The notes beneath the pieces are model-generated. The model saw only the letters and a program-made list of their open reading frames with translations, was not told the DNA's origin and made no database searches. DNA of 18,099 nucleotides from DATJUF01 sp035524095 (GTDB lineage Bacteria > Desulfobacterota > Binatia > Binatales > Binataceae): assembly GCA_035524095.1 (NCBI GenBank), contig DATKPK010000127.1, forward strand, positions 1-18,099. The letters are read 5' to 3'. Below, in pieces: positions 1 to 7,678 of the stretch. The translations under genes were made by a program, and so were the position numbers. Positions within the stretch are counted from its first letter, which is position 1. Every line of letters begins with the position of its first letter.

Positions 1-2
1 GA

Positions 3-113
3 GGAACCTACTATTGGCAGATCGGTGCCAAGCTTCGTGAACTGAAGCTATCGAACTCGCGTGCGTCTAGCGGGGCTGACGCCCAGGCTACTGTGTCGTT
101 GCGGGCTGATTAG
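3..113 (+). CDS. C-terminal tail of an upstream gene (partial)
   Basis: Reading frame 3 is open from the window edge to TAG at 111-113, about 36 codons; the other two + frames stop within the first 45 bases. The first residues read GTYYWQIGAKL, a pattern like the last strands of a fibronectin-III or other beta-sandwich module (TYYWxVxA), followed by a polar Ser/Ala-rich tail. This would suit an exported or surface protein, in keeping with the glycan genes downstream, but the fragment is too short for a family call. It could also be chance open frame. It is on the same strand as the methyltransferase and ends 84 bases before it. Confidence 0.4.
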   Translation, partial: GTYYWQIGAKLRELKLSNSRASSGADAQATVSLRAD

Positions 114-141
114 CTTCAACATCGCGAGAGATTTATCCAAC

Positions 142-167
142 TAAAATGGCAGCGCCGTAGCTCGGCG
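142..167 (+). promoter_or_regulatory. Possible -10 box and leader hairpin before the methyltransferase
   Basis: TAAAAT at 142-147 matches five of six positions of a sigma70-type -10 box, but no good -35 lies 16-18 bases upstream. A small hairpin follows at 153-167 (CGCCG, loop TAGCT, CGGCG). It could sit at the very 5' end of the transcript, or be a weak terminator of the upstream gene without a U tract. The evidence is weak. Confidence 0.22.
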
Positions 168-197
168 ACAGCCAACACTTCCGGAGTACGCGTAACA

Positions 198-989
198 ATG
201 TCGTTCAACTCCTCGAACCACCAAGCGGCGGAGAGTCAGGACCGCCAAGTCATGCAGCAGCACTTCTACGAAGAAGAGTGCGACCCTGAATTTGAGATCG
301 AGCGGCCACATCGATGCGGCCGACTATACTCTTTCCTGATCCACCATAAGTTTACTCTAGCGCTCGATTTGCTTGAAGCGGATGTTCGCGACGCGTCGAT
401 GCTTGAAGTGTGCTGCGGGTCGGGGATGATGACGGAGAAGTTCGCTGATGCGGGAGCGAAAGTTACAGGGACGGATTTCTCCGCTGCAGCAATCGCGCGA
501 GCCAAGGAGCGCGCTCGCCGTTATAGGTTTGATGCGAGTTTTGCGGTTGCGGATGCACAACGATTGCAATATCCGGATCGGTCGTTTGACTTCGCATACG
601 TGCATGACGGCCTACACCATTTGGAAGATCCTTACGCGGCGATTAGCGAGATGGCTCGCGTGGCCAAAGTCGGCGTGCTGATTATGGACCCGGCCAAGGC
701 GGCCCTGACCGCACTTGGCGTCAAACTGGGCATTGCGGAAGAGGTCGAAGAGGCGGGAAACGAAGTGAAACGGCTCGATCCCAGCCGGGTAGCCCGGCAT
801 CTGCAGGAGCTAAGCTTTCGCCGAATCACGTGGCAACGAACACTGATGTACTATCAGCATGAACCGTTTCGATGGTTCAATTGGTTTGAGAGGGAACCAA
901 TGTTCTCGATATTCCGGATAGCTTTTGCGGCCTCGAATGCGTTTGCCGGCCGCTGGGGGAACAAATTGACGCTTGCGGCGATACGATAA
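198..989 (+). CDS. Class I SAM-dependent methyltransferase
   Basis: A 263-residue cytosolic protein with a Rossmann-like SAM fold. Motif I is MLEVCCGSGM (residues 68-77), with Cys where many relatives have Gly before CGSG. The acidic ribose-binding residue is in GTDFS (Asp93). ADAQRLQYPDRSFDFAYV (residues 118-135) carries motifs II/III, and DGLHHLEDP (137-145) is typical of the Methyltransf_11/25 group. The C-terminal third (about 180-263) is aromatic-rich and probably forms the acceptor lid. GGAG at 183-186 precedes ATG at 198 with a rather long spacing. It starts a same-strand series with two glycosyltransferases and two exported beta-helix proteins, so methylation of a sugar, lipid carrier or glycan end is a reasonable inference. 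The substrate itself is not visible; a small-molecule O- or C-methyltransferase is the alternative. Confidence 0.85.
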   Translation: MSFNSSNHQAAESQDRQVMQQHFYEEECDPEFEIERPHRCGRLYSFLIHHKFTLALDLLEADVRDASMLEVCCGSGMMTEKFADAGAKVTGTDFSAAAIARAKERARRYRFDASFAVADAQRLQYPDRSFDFAYVHDGLHHLEDPYAAISEMARVAKVGVLIMDPAKAALTALGVKLGIAEEVEEAGNEVKRLDPSRVARHLQELSFRRITWQRTLMYYQHEPFRWFNWFEREPMFSIFRIAFAASNAFAGRWGNKLTLAAIR

Positions 990-1075
990 TCGTCGGAGGG
1001 CGTCCCGCAACCGAGCGACGGATTCCAGTCAAGCGATCGTCCGCAAACGACCGACGAGAAGAGGTTAGGGCCTCA

Positions 1076-2257
1076 GTGAAATCATCCGCAAACACTCAGA
1101 CCGCTTCCACTACCTCTTCCGATACCACGTCGGTGGTATTTTGGAACAACCAACCTACGCCCTATGTAGTGGATCGCTTTAATGCCGTCGCGGACAGCGG
1201 ACAACTGGATTTTACCGCTTGGTTCACCACCAAGCGCGAGTCAGATCGAAGCTGGGATGTCGACGAATCGACGTGGCGATTCCCCTATCGCTATCTTCCT
1301 CGATTCAAAATCGGACGTCAGAGCGTCACGATTCCGTCGCCGCTGATTCATGGGACCCGACCTGACGTGATTGTGTCATTGTATGAAAACATTTCATACC
1401 TAATGGGTTTCGGTCTCGGGCGTATACGCGGAGTACGGATGGTGTTCTTCGCGGAGAAGACGTTTGACGCATGGGTCACGCGGCGAAAATGGAAGGAAGC
1501 ATTAAAGCGCTTAATCTTCTCAAGAGTAGACGCTGTGTTTACGACCGGACCGGACGGCCAGCGGTTTTGTGGCCAATATGGAACGCCGGCCGAACGCATC
1601 TTTTGCCTCACGCACTTCAATCAATTTCACCTATTTTCGCAGGATCGTGAATTGCATAAAGATGCGCGAGCACAGTTACGAAGACAACTAGATCTAAAGG
1701 GCACGACTTTTCTTTGTGTAGGACGACTGTGGAGAGGGAAGGGAATCAGCTATCTGATCGATGCTTTCAAAGAGTTGCAGACCTCGGTCGATCAAGATGT
1801 GAGCCTGCTGTTCGTCGGTGACGGCGAAGACGAATTGTCGATACGGGAGCGCTGCCGTTCGGAGAATATAAGGAATGTGGTTTTCGCCGGTTTCAAACAG
1901 CGCGGTGAATTGCCGCAATATTATAGTGCTGGAGATATATTTATCTTTCCAACACTAGGAGACCCTTATGGATTAGCGCTGGACGAAGCTATGGCATCGG
2001 GGCTGCCAGTTGTCTCTACTAGCGCTGCGGGCGAAATCCACGAAAGGATTGACGACGGTGTTAATGGCTTTATTGTACCTCCGGCTGATAGTGGGGCATT
2101 GTATGAACGGATGAGAAGTTTGATGCTGAATCCAAGCCTGCGTACCCGATTTAGTACAGCGGCAGTGGCAAAGGTTGCAGGCAAAACACCTGACCGATGG
2201 GCGCGAGATTTCGAAGCAGCGATCAGAGGCGTAATTACACTGCCGCGAATGAAATAA
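1076..2257 (+). CDS. GT4-type glycosyltransferase, copy 1 of a tandem pair
   Basis: A 393-residue GT-B fold enzyme without membrane segments, expected to move a sugar from a nucleotide donor to a glycan or lipid-linked acceptor at the cytosolic face. The C-terminal Glycos_transf_1 half is clear: GRLWRGKG (216-223) supplies the Arg/Lys that hold the donor phosphates, FVGDGEDE follows (246-253), and DPYGLALDEAMASG (296-309) is the donor-site loop. The usual E-x7-E there is D-x7-E (Asp296, Glu304). The N-terminal half opens with FWNNQPTPYVVDRFNA, shared almost exactly with the next gene, so the two are tandem duplicates. The start is GTG at 1076 with an AGAGGT-like site at 1059-1064; a Ser/Thr-rich tail of about 18 residues precedes the conserved region. 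The gene looks A/T-richer than the catabolic genes to the right, especially at 1920-2260. Confidence 0.88.
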   Translation: MKSSANTQTASTTSSDTTSVVFWNNQPTPYVVDRFNAVADSGQLDFTAWFTTKRESDRSWDVDESTWRFPYRYLPRFKIGRQSVTIPSPLIHGTRPDVIVSLYENISYLMGFGLGRIRGVRMVFFAEKTFDAWVTRRKWKEALKRLIFSRVDAVFTTGPDGQRFCGQYGTPAERIFCLTHFNQFHLFSQDRELHKDARAQLRRQLDLKGTTFLCVGRLWRGKGISYLIDAFKELQTSVDQDVSLLFVGDGEDELSIRERCRSENIRNVVFAGFKQRGELPQYYSAGDIFIFPTLGDPYGLALDEAMASGLPVVSTSAAGEIHERIDDGVNGFIVPPADSGALYERMRSLMLNPSLRTRFSTAAVAKVAGKTPDRWARDFEAAIRGVITLPRMK

Positions 2258-2291
2258 ATCCGGGCCGGAAAGCAATACTTGGAGAACCGCA

Positions 2292-3542
2292 TTGTCAAGA
2301 GGCTATTCGTATCCACCGAATGCCAGGCACAGCGGAATTTATGGCTCGGGGGAAGCCAGAAGTGCCGTCAAACCGTATGAGAGCGCGCAAGCAGTCGAAG
2401 GCGATGCTTACAAGCCGAAAATTGTTTACTGGAATAATCAACCGACGCCTTATGTAGTCGATAGGTTCAATGCGCTCGCCGAGCGGGGACATCTGGATTT
2501 TGAAGCCTGGTTCAGCAGCAGGCGTGAATGGGATCGTAACTGGGACGTTGACGAAAGCAACTGGCAATTTGCCTATCGGTACCTTCCTTCGATAACAATT
2601 CGTGGCCACGTACTGGCGCTTACGGCGCTGGCCCTGAAAAAAAGACGGCCAGATTTAATTGTCTCTTTGTACGGCCATATTTCATATGTTCTGGGATTTG
2701 CGCTGGCACGTTTACGGGGCGTGCGAGCGGTGTTTTGGGTAGAACCTACCTTCGATTCATGGATGAACCGCCAACCATTCAAAGATCACTTAAAGAGCCT
2801 TCTCTTTGCCAGGGCTGACGCGGTCTTTACGACCGGGAAAGACGGTGGCAAATTTGCGGAGCGGTTCGACGCAGACAAGAATCAAATCTATCACCTGCCT
2901 TATTTCAACCAATTCAATTTCTTCAACGCTGCCCGCGCCGGCGCCCAGCGCGATCGGACATGGCTTCGTAACGAACTGGGACTAGCGGGTGTTACGTTCC
3001 TGTATGTCGGGAGGCTGTGGAAGGGCAAGGGAGTCCATCATTTGCTCGATGCCTTTAAGGGATTGCAGCAGTCGTGTGCTGAGCCGGTCAGCTTGATGAT
3101 CGTGGGCGATGGCGAAGAGGATCGAGCATTACGGGAGCGATGTCGAAATGAAAGCATCGCTCATGTAGTATTTACCGGGTTCAAGCAAAGGGGAGAATTG
3201 CCCAACTATTATGCTGCGAGCGATGTCTTCGTCTTTCCTACGCTCGGAGATCCGTATGGCCTGGTGCTCGACGAAGCAATGGCGTCTGGGCTGCCCGTGA
3301 TCACTACTGATGCAGTGGGAGAGCTTTGTGATCGGGTCGAGGACGGAATCACGGGAATAGTTGTGAAAGCCGCGGACGGTTCGGCGCTGCGTGATAAGAT
3401 GCGACTACTAGCTCTCCATCCTCAGCTGCGTCATCAGCTAAGTGCCGCCGGCACCGCAAAGGTTTCAGGACAGACACCGGAGAAATGGGCGGCGGATTTC
3501 GAACTAGCGGTTAGAAGCGTATTAAAAGCAAAAACCGTCTGA
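2292..3542 (+). CDS. GT4-type glycosyltransferase, copy 2 of a tandem pair
   Basis: A 416-residue paralogue of the preceding gene, similar over nearly its whole length (by eye well above half identical). Shared blocks include NNQPTPYVVDRFNA (48-61), a DVDES block (85-89), DAVFTTG (176-182), GRLWKGKG (240-247), FTGFKQRGELP (294-304) and DPYGLVLDEAMASGLPV (320-336). The first residue of the E-x7-E motif is again Asp (Asp320, Glu328), so this is a feature of the pair. TTG at 2292 is taken as start because GGAG at 2281-2284 lies 7 bases upstream; the resulting extension of about 40 residues is unlike copy 1 and probably unstructured. The 34-base gap to copy 1 suggests one transcript. Divergence of the N-terminal acceptor domains suggests two successive or alternative transfers; donor and acceptor cannot be read. 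Confidence 0.87.
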   Translation: MSRGYSYPPNARHSGIYGSGEARSAVKPYESAQAVEGDAYKPKIVYWNNQPTPYVVDRFNALAERGHLDFEAWFSSRREWDRNWDVDESNWQFAYRYLPSITIRGHVLALTALALKKRRPDLIVSLYGHISYVLGFALARLRGVRAVFWVEPTFDSWMNRQPFKDHLKSLLFARADAVFTTGKDGGKFAERFDADKNQIYHLPYFNQFNFFNAARAGAQRDRTWLRNELGLAGVTFLYVGRLWKGKGVHHLLDAFKGLQQSCAEPVSLMIVGDGEEDRALRERCRNESIAHVVFTGFKQRGELPNYYAASDVFVFPTLGDPYGLVLDEAMASGLPVITTDAVGELCDRVEDGITGIVVKAADGSALRDKMRLLALHPQLRHQLSAAGTAKVSGQTPEKWAADFELAVRSVLKAKTV

Positions 3543-3570
3543 ATCAAAAGCCAGCCTGGGGGTTAGTAAA

Positions 3571-5520
3571 ATGAGTGCACGAGGGGGGATTTGCCGGTGG
3601 ATCAAGTGGACTGCGCTAGGCTTTGCCTTCGCGCTGGCCATATTGCCCGAAAGCGCGTGGGCCACAACACCAGTCTTCATACCACAGAGTTTTGGAGCGA
3701 GCGGCAGCAACCTAACGATATCCTGCAACACGATCGCGAACGGCGAGATTATTTCATGCGCGTCGCCCGGCAATTTCACGGTAGGAGAAGGAATCAAGAT
3801 AGATAGTGGTGGCCCACCGGTAACGGTTTCGTCGCCGGCAGCGCCGAGTGTGACCCCGACTTGCGTAGGCTATCAGTGTGTTACCTACGGTTCGACGACT
3901 TACAGTTATGCAATCGCGGCGGTTGATGGTAACGGGGGGCTATCAGCGGTCGGTCCGGCAACAACGATCAACAACGGCGTTAGTCCGTTGCATGGTGGCG
4001 GCTCGACGCAGAGCTACAATTCGCTGAGCTGGACGGCAGTACCGGGAGCAATCGGGTACCTTGTATATCAAAGCACCGGATCAGGTGCGCTGACTCTGCT
4101 GGACATATCTCAGGGATCCTACAATGGCTACAACGATTACGGCCGACCCTATATCCAAGGAGCAATCTTCCCATCGGCACCACCCGCTAATCCGCTACCG
4201 GGAGACCTCTACGGATCGATCACAGCAATAAAAGGCAGCAACTTTACGGTTTCGGAACCAGTGGGGACTACCGCAGCTGCTACAGTTGAGCATGACGATA
4301 GCGCGGCTTTTCAAGCGATGGTGGCCGCACTACCCAGCAGTGCGTCAAGAATAACGATTCCGGCCGGAGAATATAACCTAAGTATCTGCATACAAGGCGC
4401 TGGCTACCCGTACCTTTTGTCCTTTGCGGGGAAGAATAACGTCATAATTGCCGGGGCTAACAACAGGACTCAATTATACTTTAAACAGTGCAAGCCGTAC
4501 TATTTTGAGGGCTTTGGGTACGGCATTTCGACAGAGCCGTATATATCGTCAGGCTCATTGTACGATGCGACCGCGTACGAGGAACAGACTGTTTATCCGA
4601 TGACGGCGGCCACAATCGGCGCGACGCAGGTTACCGTGTCCAATCCGAGTGATGCGGCCAACTTCGCTCCTGGCGATTTCATATACATCAGGACCGGCCA
4701 GACTGACCCGAGCGGAAATCAGCAACCAGATGCTGAACTGAACTCGGTGGCTGCGGCTAACCCTTCGACCGGCGTCATCACACTGTTGTGGGCGCTGGAG
4801 AAGAACTACCAGACCGAATGCAGTCCTCTGCCCTCCACCGTCGCAAACTGTTCATCAGGCGGGAGCGAGTGGCCGATGGGTGTGTCGAACGTCACAGCAG
4901 CGACAACCCAGAACTTTCTGATGGCTGATGTTGCAATTTACGCTGATGTTGCGCCAATCGTGTTTGACGTTAACCAGTTGAACGGTTTTACGATGTACAA
5001 CATCACGGCGAAGGTCGGCAATCTGGTTACGATTGGGGACACCCGGCATGTCAGCATCTACGATAATACGGTGACCGATTGGGATGGCAGTTCGGAAGCG
5101 ATTGGAGCAAAAGGAGTCAGTGACGTTACGTTTTACGATAATAACTGGACGGCTTTAACGAACCTCATCTTGCAGGCAAGCGAGGGCACCACCAATTTGC
5201 TGGTCAACAATAACGCCTTCACTACATCAGGAGCCCCGTCATTCCCAACTTACAATGATGTGCTCGCGCTCAGGACCGTTTGCCATACTGTGAGTATTAC
5301 GGGCAATTCCTTCGTTAACCATAACGGTGACTCAGTCGCGCGGCTCGACCCGGGATGTGATGGCGCGATCCAACTGCTGAGTAATATCTTTCAATCCAAT
5401 CTTGCAGATTCGGTTTATGCGGCGTGGGTGGCGCCCCTTTCGCCAACGATAACTGGAAATGTAATTCAGGGAAATTTAGAACCGATCGTCAACGCGAACA
5501 ACGTTCCAATACAACAATGA
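3571..5520 (+). CDS. Secreted pectate-lyase-3/beta-helix protein, copy 1
   Basis: A 649-residue exported protein. The N-terminus has basic residues (Arg4, Arg9, Lys12), a hydrophobic core (about 13-26) and a cleavage site after AWA (29-31). A short beta-rich region with paired cysteines (Cys52, Cys63) is followed by a module with fibronectin-III-like strands (TYSYAIAAVDGNGGLSAVG, 110-128; GYLVYQS, 162-168). DDSAAFQAMVAALP (242-255) and ITIPAGEYNL (261-270) are the opening signature of the pectate-lyase-3 family. The rest is Asn/Gly/Val-rich and repetitive, as in right-handed beta-helices (for example NVSIxxN-type turns). No membrane anchor or sorting domain is seen at the C-terminus. It follows GT copy 2 by 28 bases and is probably cotranscribed. 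Polysaccharide lyase, hydrolase, epimerase or plain adhesin are all possible; glycan processing is inference from fold and context. GGGGGTTA at 3558-3565 precedes ATG 3571. Confidence 0.8.
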   Translation: MSARGGICRWIKWTALGFAFALAILPESAWATTPVFIPQSFGASGSNLTISCNTIANGEIISCASPGNFTVGEGIKIDSGGPPVTVSSPAAPSVTPTCVGYQCVTYGSTTYSYAIAAVDGNGGLSAVGPATTINNGVSPLHGGGSTQSYNSLSWTAVPGAIGYLVYQSTGSGALTLLDISQGSYNGYNDYGRPYIQGAIFPSAPPANPLPGDLYGSITAIKGSNFTVSEPVGTTAAATVEHDDSAAFQAMVAALPSSASRITIPAGEYNLSICIQGAGYPYLLSFAGKNNVIIAGANNRTQLYFKQCKPYYFEGFGYGISTEPYISSGSLYDATAYEEQTVYPMTAATIGATQVTVSNPSDAANFAPGDFIYIRTGQTDPSGNQQPDAELNSVAAANPSTGVITLLWALEKNYQTECSPLPSTVANCSSGGSEWPMGVSNVTAATTQNFLMADVAIYADVAPIVFDVNQLNGFTMYNITAKVGNLVTIGDTRHVSIYDNTVTDWDGSSEAIGAKGVSDVTFYDNNWTALTNLILQASEGTTNLLVNNNAFTTSGAPSFPTYNDVLALRTVCHTVSITGNSFVNHNGDSVARLDPGCDGAIQLLSNIFQSNLADSVYAAWVAPLSPTITGNVIQGNLEPIVNANNVPIQQ

Positions 5521-5533
5521 CATAGTAATTGCT

Positions 5534-5575
5534 TTGCAGGCTTGAGCAGCGACTGCCGCTGCGACAACCTGGCAA
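5534..5575 (+). ncRNA. Candidate structured RNA element after beta-helix copy 1
   Basis: TTGCAGG (5534-5540) pairs with CCTG(G)CAA (5568-5575, one bulged G), and an inner stem GCAGCG (5546-5551) pairs perfectly with CGCTGC (5557-5562) around a five-base loop. Between the stems is a symmetric 5x5 internal loop, CTTGA against GACAA. Its inner end can form tandem G.A/A.G pairs (5544-5545 with 5563-5564), a pattern seen in functional RNA motifs. It begins 14 bases after the stop codon and has no U tract after it, so it does not look like a simple terminator. It could stabilise the transcript 3' end or regulate the next gene. No known riboswitch consensus was recognised. Confidence 0.35.
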
Positions 5576-5620
5576 AATCTCGCGGGCTGCTTTAGGGAGT
5601 GGGGTAAGAAACCCATACCA

Positions 5621-5641
5621 GGAGCGGCCCGCTCTGCTTTT
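5621..5641 (+). terminator. Weak terminator-like hairpin between the beta-helix genes
   Basis: GAGCG (5622-5626) and CGCTC (5630-5634) form a short stem around GCC, followed by TGCTTTT on the + strand. Copy 2 would then need its own promoter, but the stem is short and the T run interrupted, so attenuation or mere coincidence is as likely. The 140-base gap (5521-5660) is otherwise filled by the 5534-5575 hairpin and a longer-range GCGGGC/GCCCGC pairing (5582-5587 with 5627-5632) that would compete with this stem. Confidence 0.25.
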
Positions 5642-5666
5642 ACTGTGAAACCCAAGGAGAGTGACG

Positions 5667-7595
5667 ATGCTCTATCGATTGAGCGGGATAGCCACACTCG
5701 TATTTACAATGACAGGGCTGTTGGCCCGACCCGCATCGCCTCAAGCAATCTTCAACCCCAGGCAGTATGGCGCGAGCGGCAGCGCTGTGACAATCAAATG
5801 TCAAATCCAGCAAGGACAATCCTCTATGCAATGCAATTCGCCAGGCGATTTCCGCGCAGGACAGGCGGTAAGAGTTCTCAACGGAGGACACGCGGCCTCA
5901 GTTAGCCCCCCGGATAATCCGTCGATCGCAGCCCAATGCACGGGCGGTTCGTGCAATGTGAATGGAAATGAGACCTATCAATACGCAATAGCCTCGGTTG
6001 ATAACTACGGGGCCATCAGCAGGGCCGGCGCTCCTGCTACGATTCAGAGCACAGCGGCGCCGCATGGAGGAGGATCAACAATGGTCTTCAATCATGTTTC
6101 ATGGAACTCAGAACCTGAAGCCGCGGGATATTTGATCTATCGAGGTGAGCTGAATCAGCCGATGCAACTGATTGATGTCTCGGTCGGCGCGCATACTGAC
6201 TATAAAGATTATGGCCGATCGCCGATGGTTGGCGCGAATCTTCCGATGTCGCCGCCAACTCAGCCGATGGCGGCAGACCTTTTCACAACCGTGCGAGCAG
6301 TCAATGGCGCGCAAATCACCTTAGTGGATGCGGCAGGTGTAACGGCGTCCAACGTCGCGCTGATGCATGATGATACGGCTGCATTGCAGCGGATGTTCGC
6401 AGCGCTCCCGAGGAGCGGGGCTACGGTGGAGATACCGGCAGGGCATTACAACTTAAACGTGTGCACGATGGGTGCGTTCGGCCAGCCGCTAATGGTTTCT
6501 CTCTTCGGGAAGAACAATCTGATGATAAAGGGTTCTGGGTCTTCGACCGTACTTGACCTGAAACAATGCCGTAACCGCTATTTCGTTCCGTTCGGCTATG
6601 TTTTTTCGACGCAACCCAACCAGAATGGCCGAGGCAGTTTCGTAACGACGATGTACGAGCATCAGACTGTCGCGACGATCCGTCCAGCCACAGCGGGTCA
6701 GAATAGAGTAGTCATCGGCGATCGCGATGCGGCAAGACAGTTCGCGCCCGGTGATTATGTATTCGTGCGAACGGGGCAGACCTTGAATCCGCCTTTTCAT
6801 GAGCAGCCAGACTCAGAACTCAACCGCATAACAGCGGTCGATGCTGCGACCGGCACAATCACACTCGCGCATCCGCTGGCGAAAAGCTACGCAAAAGAAT
6901 GCTTCGGTGGTGGAGATGTGGGGACATCAACTAAATGCGGTCCGGGAGCCGCCGCCGCTCTGCTCGGGCTTGCGAAGGTTACTGCGGAAACGACGCATGA
7001 CATCACAGTCCGCGACATGACGTTTCTGGGAGATGTAAAGCCATTTATTTTCGCTGCGAGCCAGATAGATGGGTTTCACGTGACCAATGTAACCGCGCGC
7101 GCGGGGAACTTGTTAACGGACGGCGACGCGCACGACATCGAAATTGACCACTGCAATATCAAAGATTGGGATGGCACGGCGGAGGCCTTCGGAGCTAAGG
7201 GAGTAAGTGACGTATCAGTGCATGACAATTACTGGACTGCCCTCACCAGCCTCGCAATTCAGGCGAATGAGGGCACCTCTGACATGAAAATCTATAACAA
7301 TCGATTCAGTACGTCGGGTGCTCCGACATTTCCTTCGTGGAACTATGTATTAGGGCTGCGCAGCCGTTGTCACAATGTGAGTATAACTGGAAACACTTTT
7401 ACCAATGACGTAGGAGCGGCGATAATTCGCGCAGATCCCGGGTGCGAGCGAGTAACAATATCGAATAATATATTTAACGATATGAATGCAGTAAATGCGG
7501 GAGTGCTGCCGGCGGGATCAACCGTCCGGGGTAATCAGATTCAACCACCGGTGAAGCCGATCGTGGATTTCCAAGGGCATGCTTTCAGTGAATGA
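5667..7595 (+). CDS. Secreted pectate-lyase-3/beta-helix protein, copy 2
   Basis: A 642-residue paralogue of the preceding gene, colinear along its length. ATG at 5667 is preferred over in-frame GTG 5661 because the site AAGGAGA (5654-5660) directly abuts the GTG but sits 6 bases from the ATG. A signal peptide is present: Arg4, hydrophobic core, cleavage near SPQA (residues 24-27). Next come two cysteines (about 45 and 56), a fibronectin-III-like stretch (TYQYAIASVDNYGAIS, about 103-118), DDTAALQRMFAALPRSGA (235-252) and IPAGHYNL (256-263) of the pectate-lyase-3 region, then the beta-helix. The best-conserved segment of the pair is DWDGTAEAFGAKGVSDV (500-516), with Asp, Glu and Lys that could be catalytic. 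The C-terminus has no anchor. Function is as uncertain as for copy 1: a glycan-active enzyme or structural surface protein. Confidence 0.8.
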   Translation: MLYRLSGIATLVFTMTGLLARPASPQAIFNPRQYGASGSAVTIKCQIQQGQSSMQCNSPGDFRAGQAVRVLNGGHAASVSPPDNPSIAAQCTGGSCNVNGNETYQYAIASVDNYGAISRAGAPATIQSTAAPHGGGSTMVFNHVSWNSEPEAAGYLIYRGELNQPMQLIDVSVGAHTDYKDYGRSPMVGANLPMSPPTQPMAADLFTTVRAVNGAQITLVDAAGVTASNVALMHDDTAALQRMFAALPRSGATVEIPAGHYNLNVCTMGAFGQPLMVSLFGKNNLMIKGSGSSTVLDLKQCRNRYFVPFGYVFSTQPNQNGRGSFVTTMYEHQTVATIRPATAGQNRVVIGDRDAARQFAPGDYVFVRTGQTLNPPFHEQPDSELNRITAVDAATGTITLAHPLAKSYAKECFGGGDVGTSTKCGPGAAAALLGLAKVTAETTHDITVRDMTFLGDVKPFIFAASQIDGFHVTNVTARAGNLLTDGDAHDIEIDHCNIKDWDGTAEAFGAKGVSDVSVHDNYWTALTSLAIQANEGTSDMKIYNNRFSTSGAPTFPSWNYVLGLRSRCHNVSITGNTFTNDVGAAIIRADPGCERVTISNNIFNDMNAVNAGVLPAGSTVRGNQIQPPVKPIVDFQGHAFSE

Positions 7596-7621
7596 CGAAT
7601 AATGCGGGGGCGACCTAATCG

Positions 7622-7668
7622 CGGGACTGTTCAGGAGCAGCGAAGCTGCGCTATGGTCCCGGCAAAAG
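7622..7668 (+). other. Nested hairpin before the CMD gene, related to the one at 5534-5575
   Basis: CGGGAC (7622-7627) pairs with GTCCCG (7656-7661), enclosing GCAGC-GAA-GCTGC (7637-7649). The hairpin ends two bases before the AAAAGGAG ribosome-binding site of the next gene (7664-7671). The order CAGG, GCAGCG, GCTGCG, CC-GGCAAAA is shared with the element after beta-helix copy 1, so it may be the duplicated 3' part of the B unit. It has no T tract after it. It may also affect translation of the CMD gene. Confidence 0.35.
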
Positions 7669-7678
7669 GAGAAGAGCT

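Noticed and set aside
5582..5632. Long-range GCGGGC/GCCCGC pairing as a separate element
   Set aside because: Only six bases over a 39-base gap in G/C-rich sequence, easily chance, and it competes with the local stem at 5621-5641.
5521..5660. c-di-GMP or other known riboswitch before beta-helix copy 2
   Set aside because: The intergenic hairpins do not match the conserved bases of the c-di-GMP-I aptamer or any other riboswitch I can recall; kept only as an unnamed structured element.
5661..5666. GTG 5661 as the start of beta-helix copy 2
   Set aside because: The AAGGAGA site directly touches it, leaving no spacer, whereas ATG 5667 has a normal six-base spacer.
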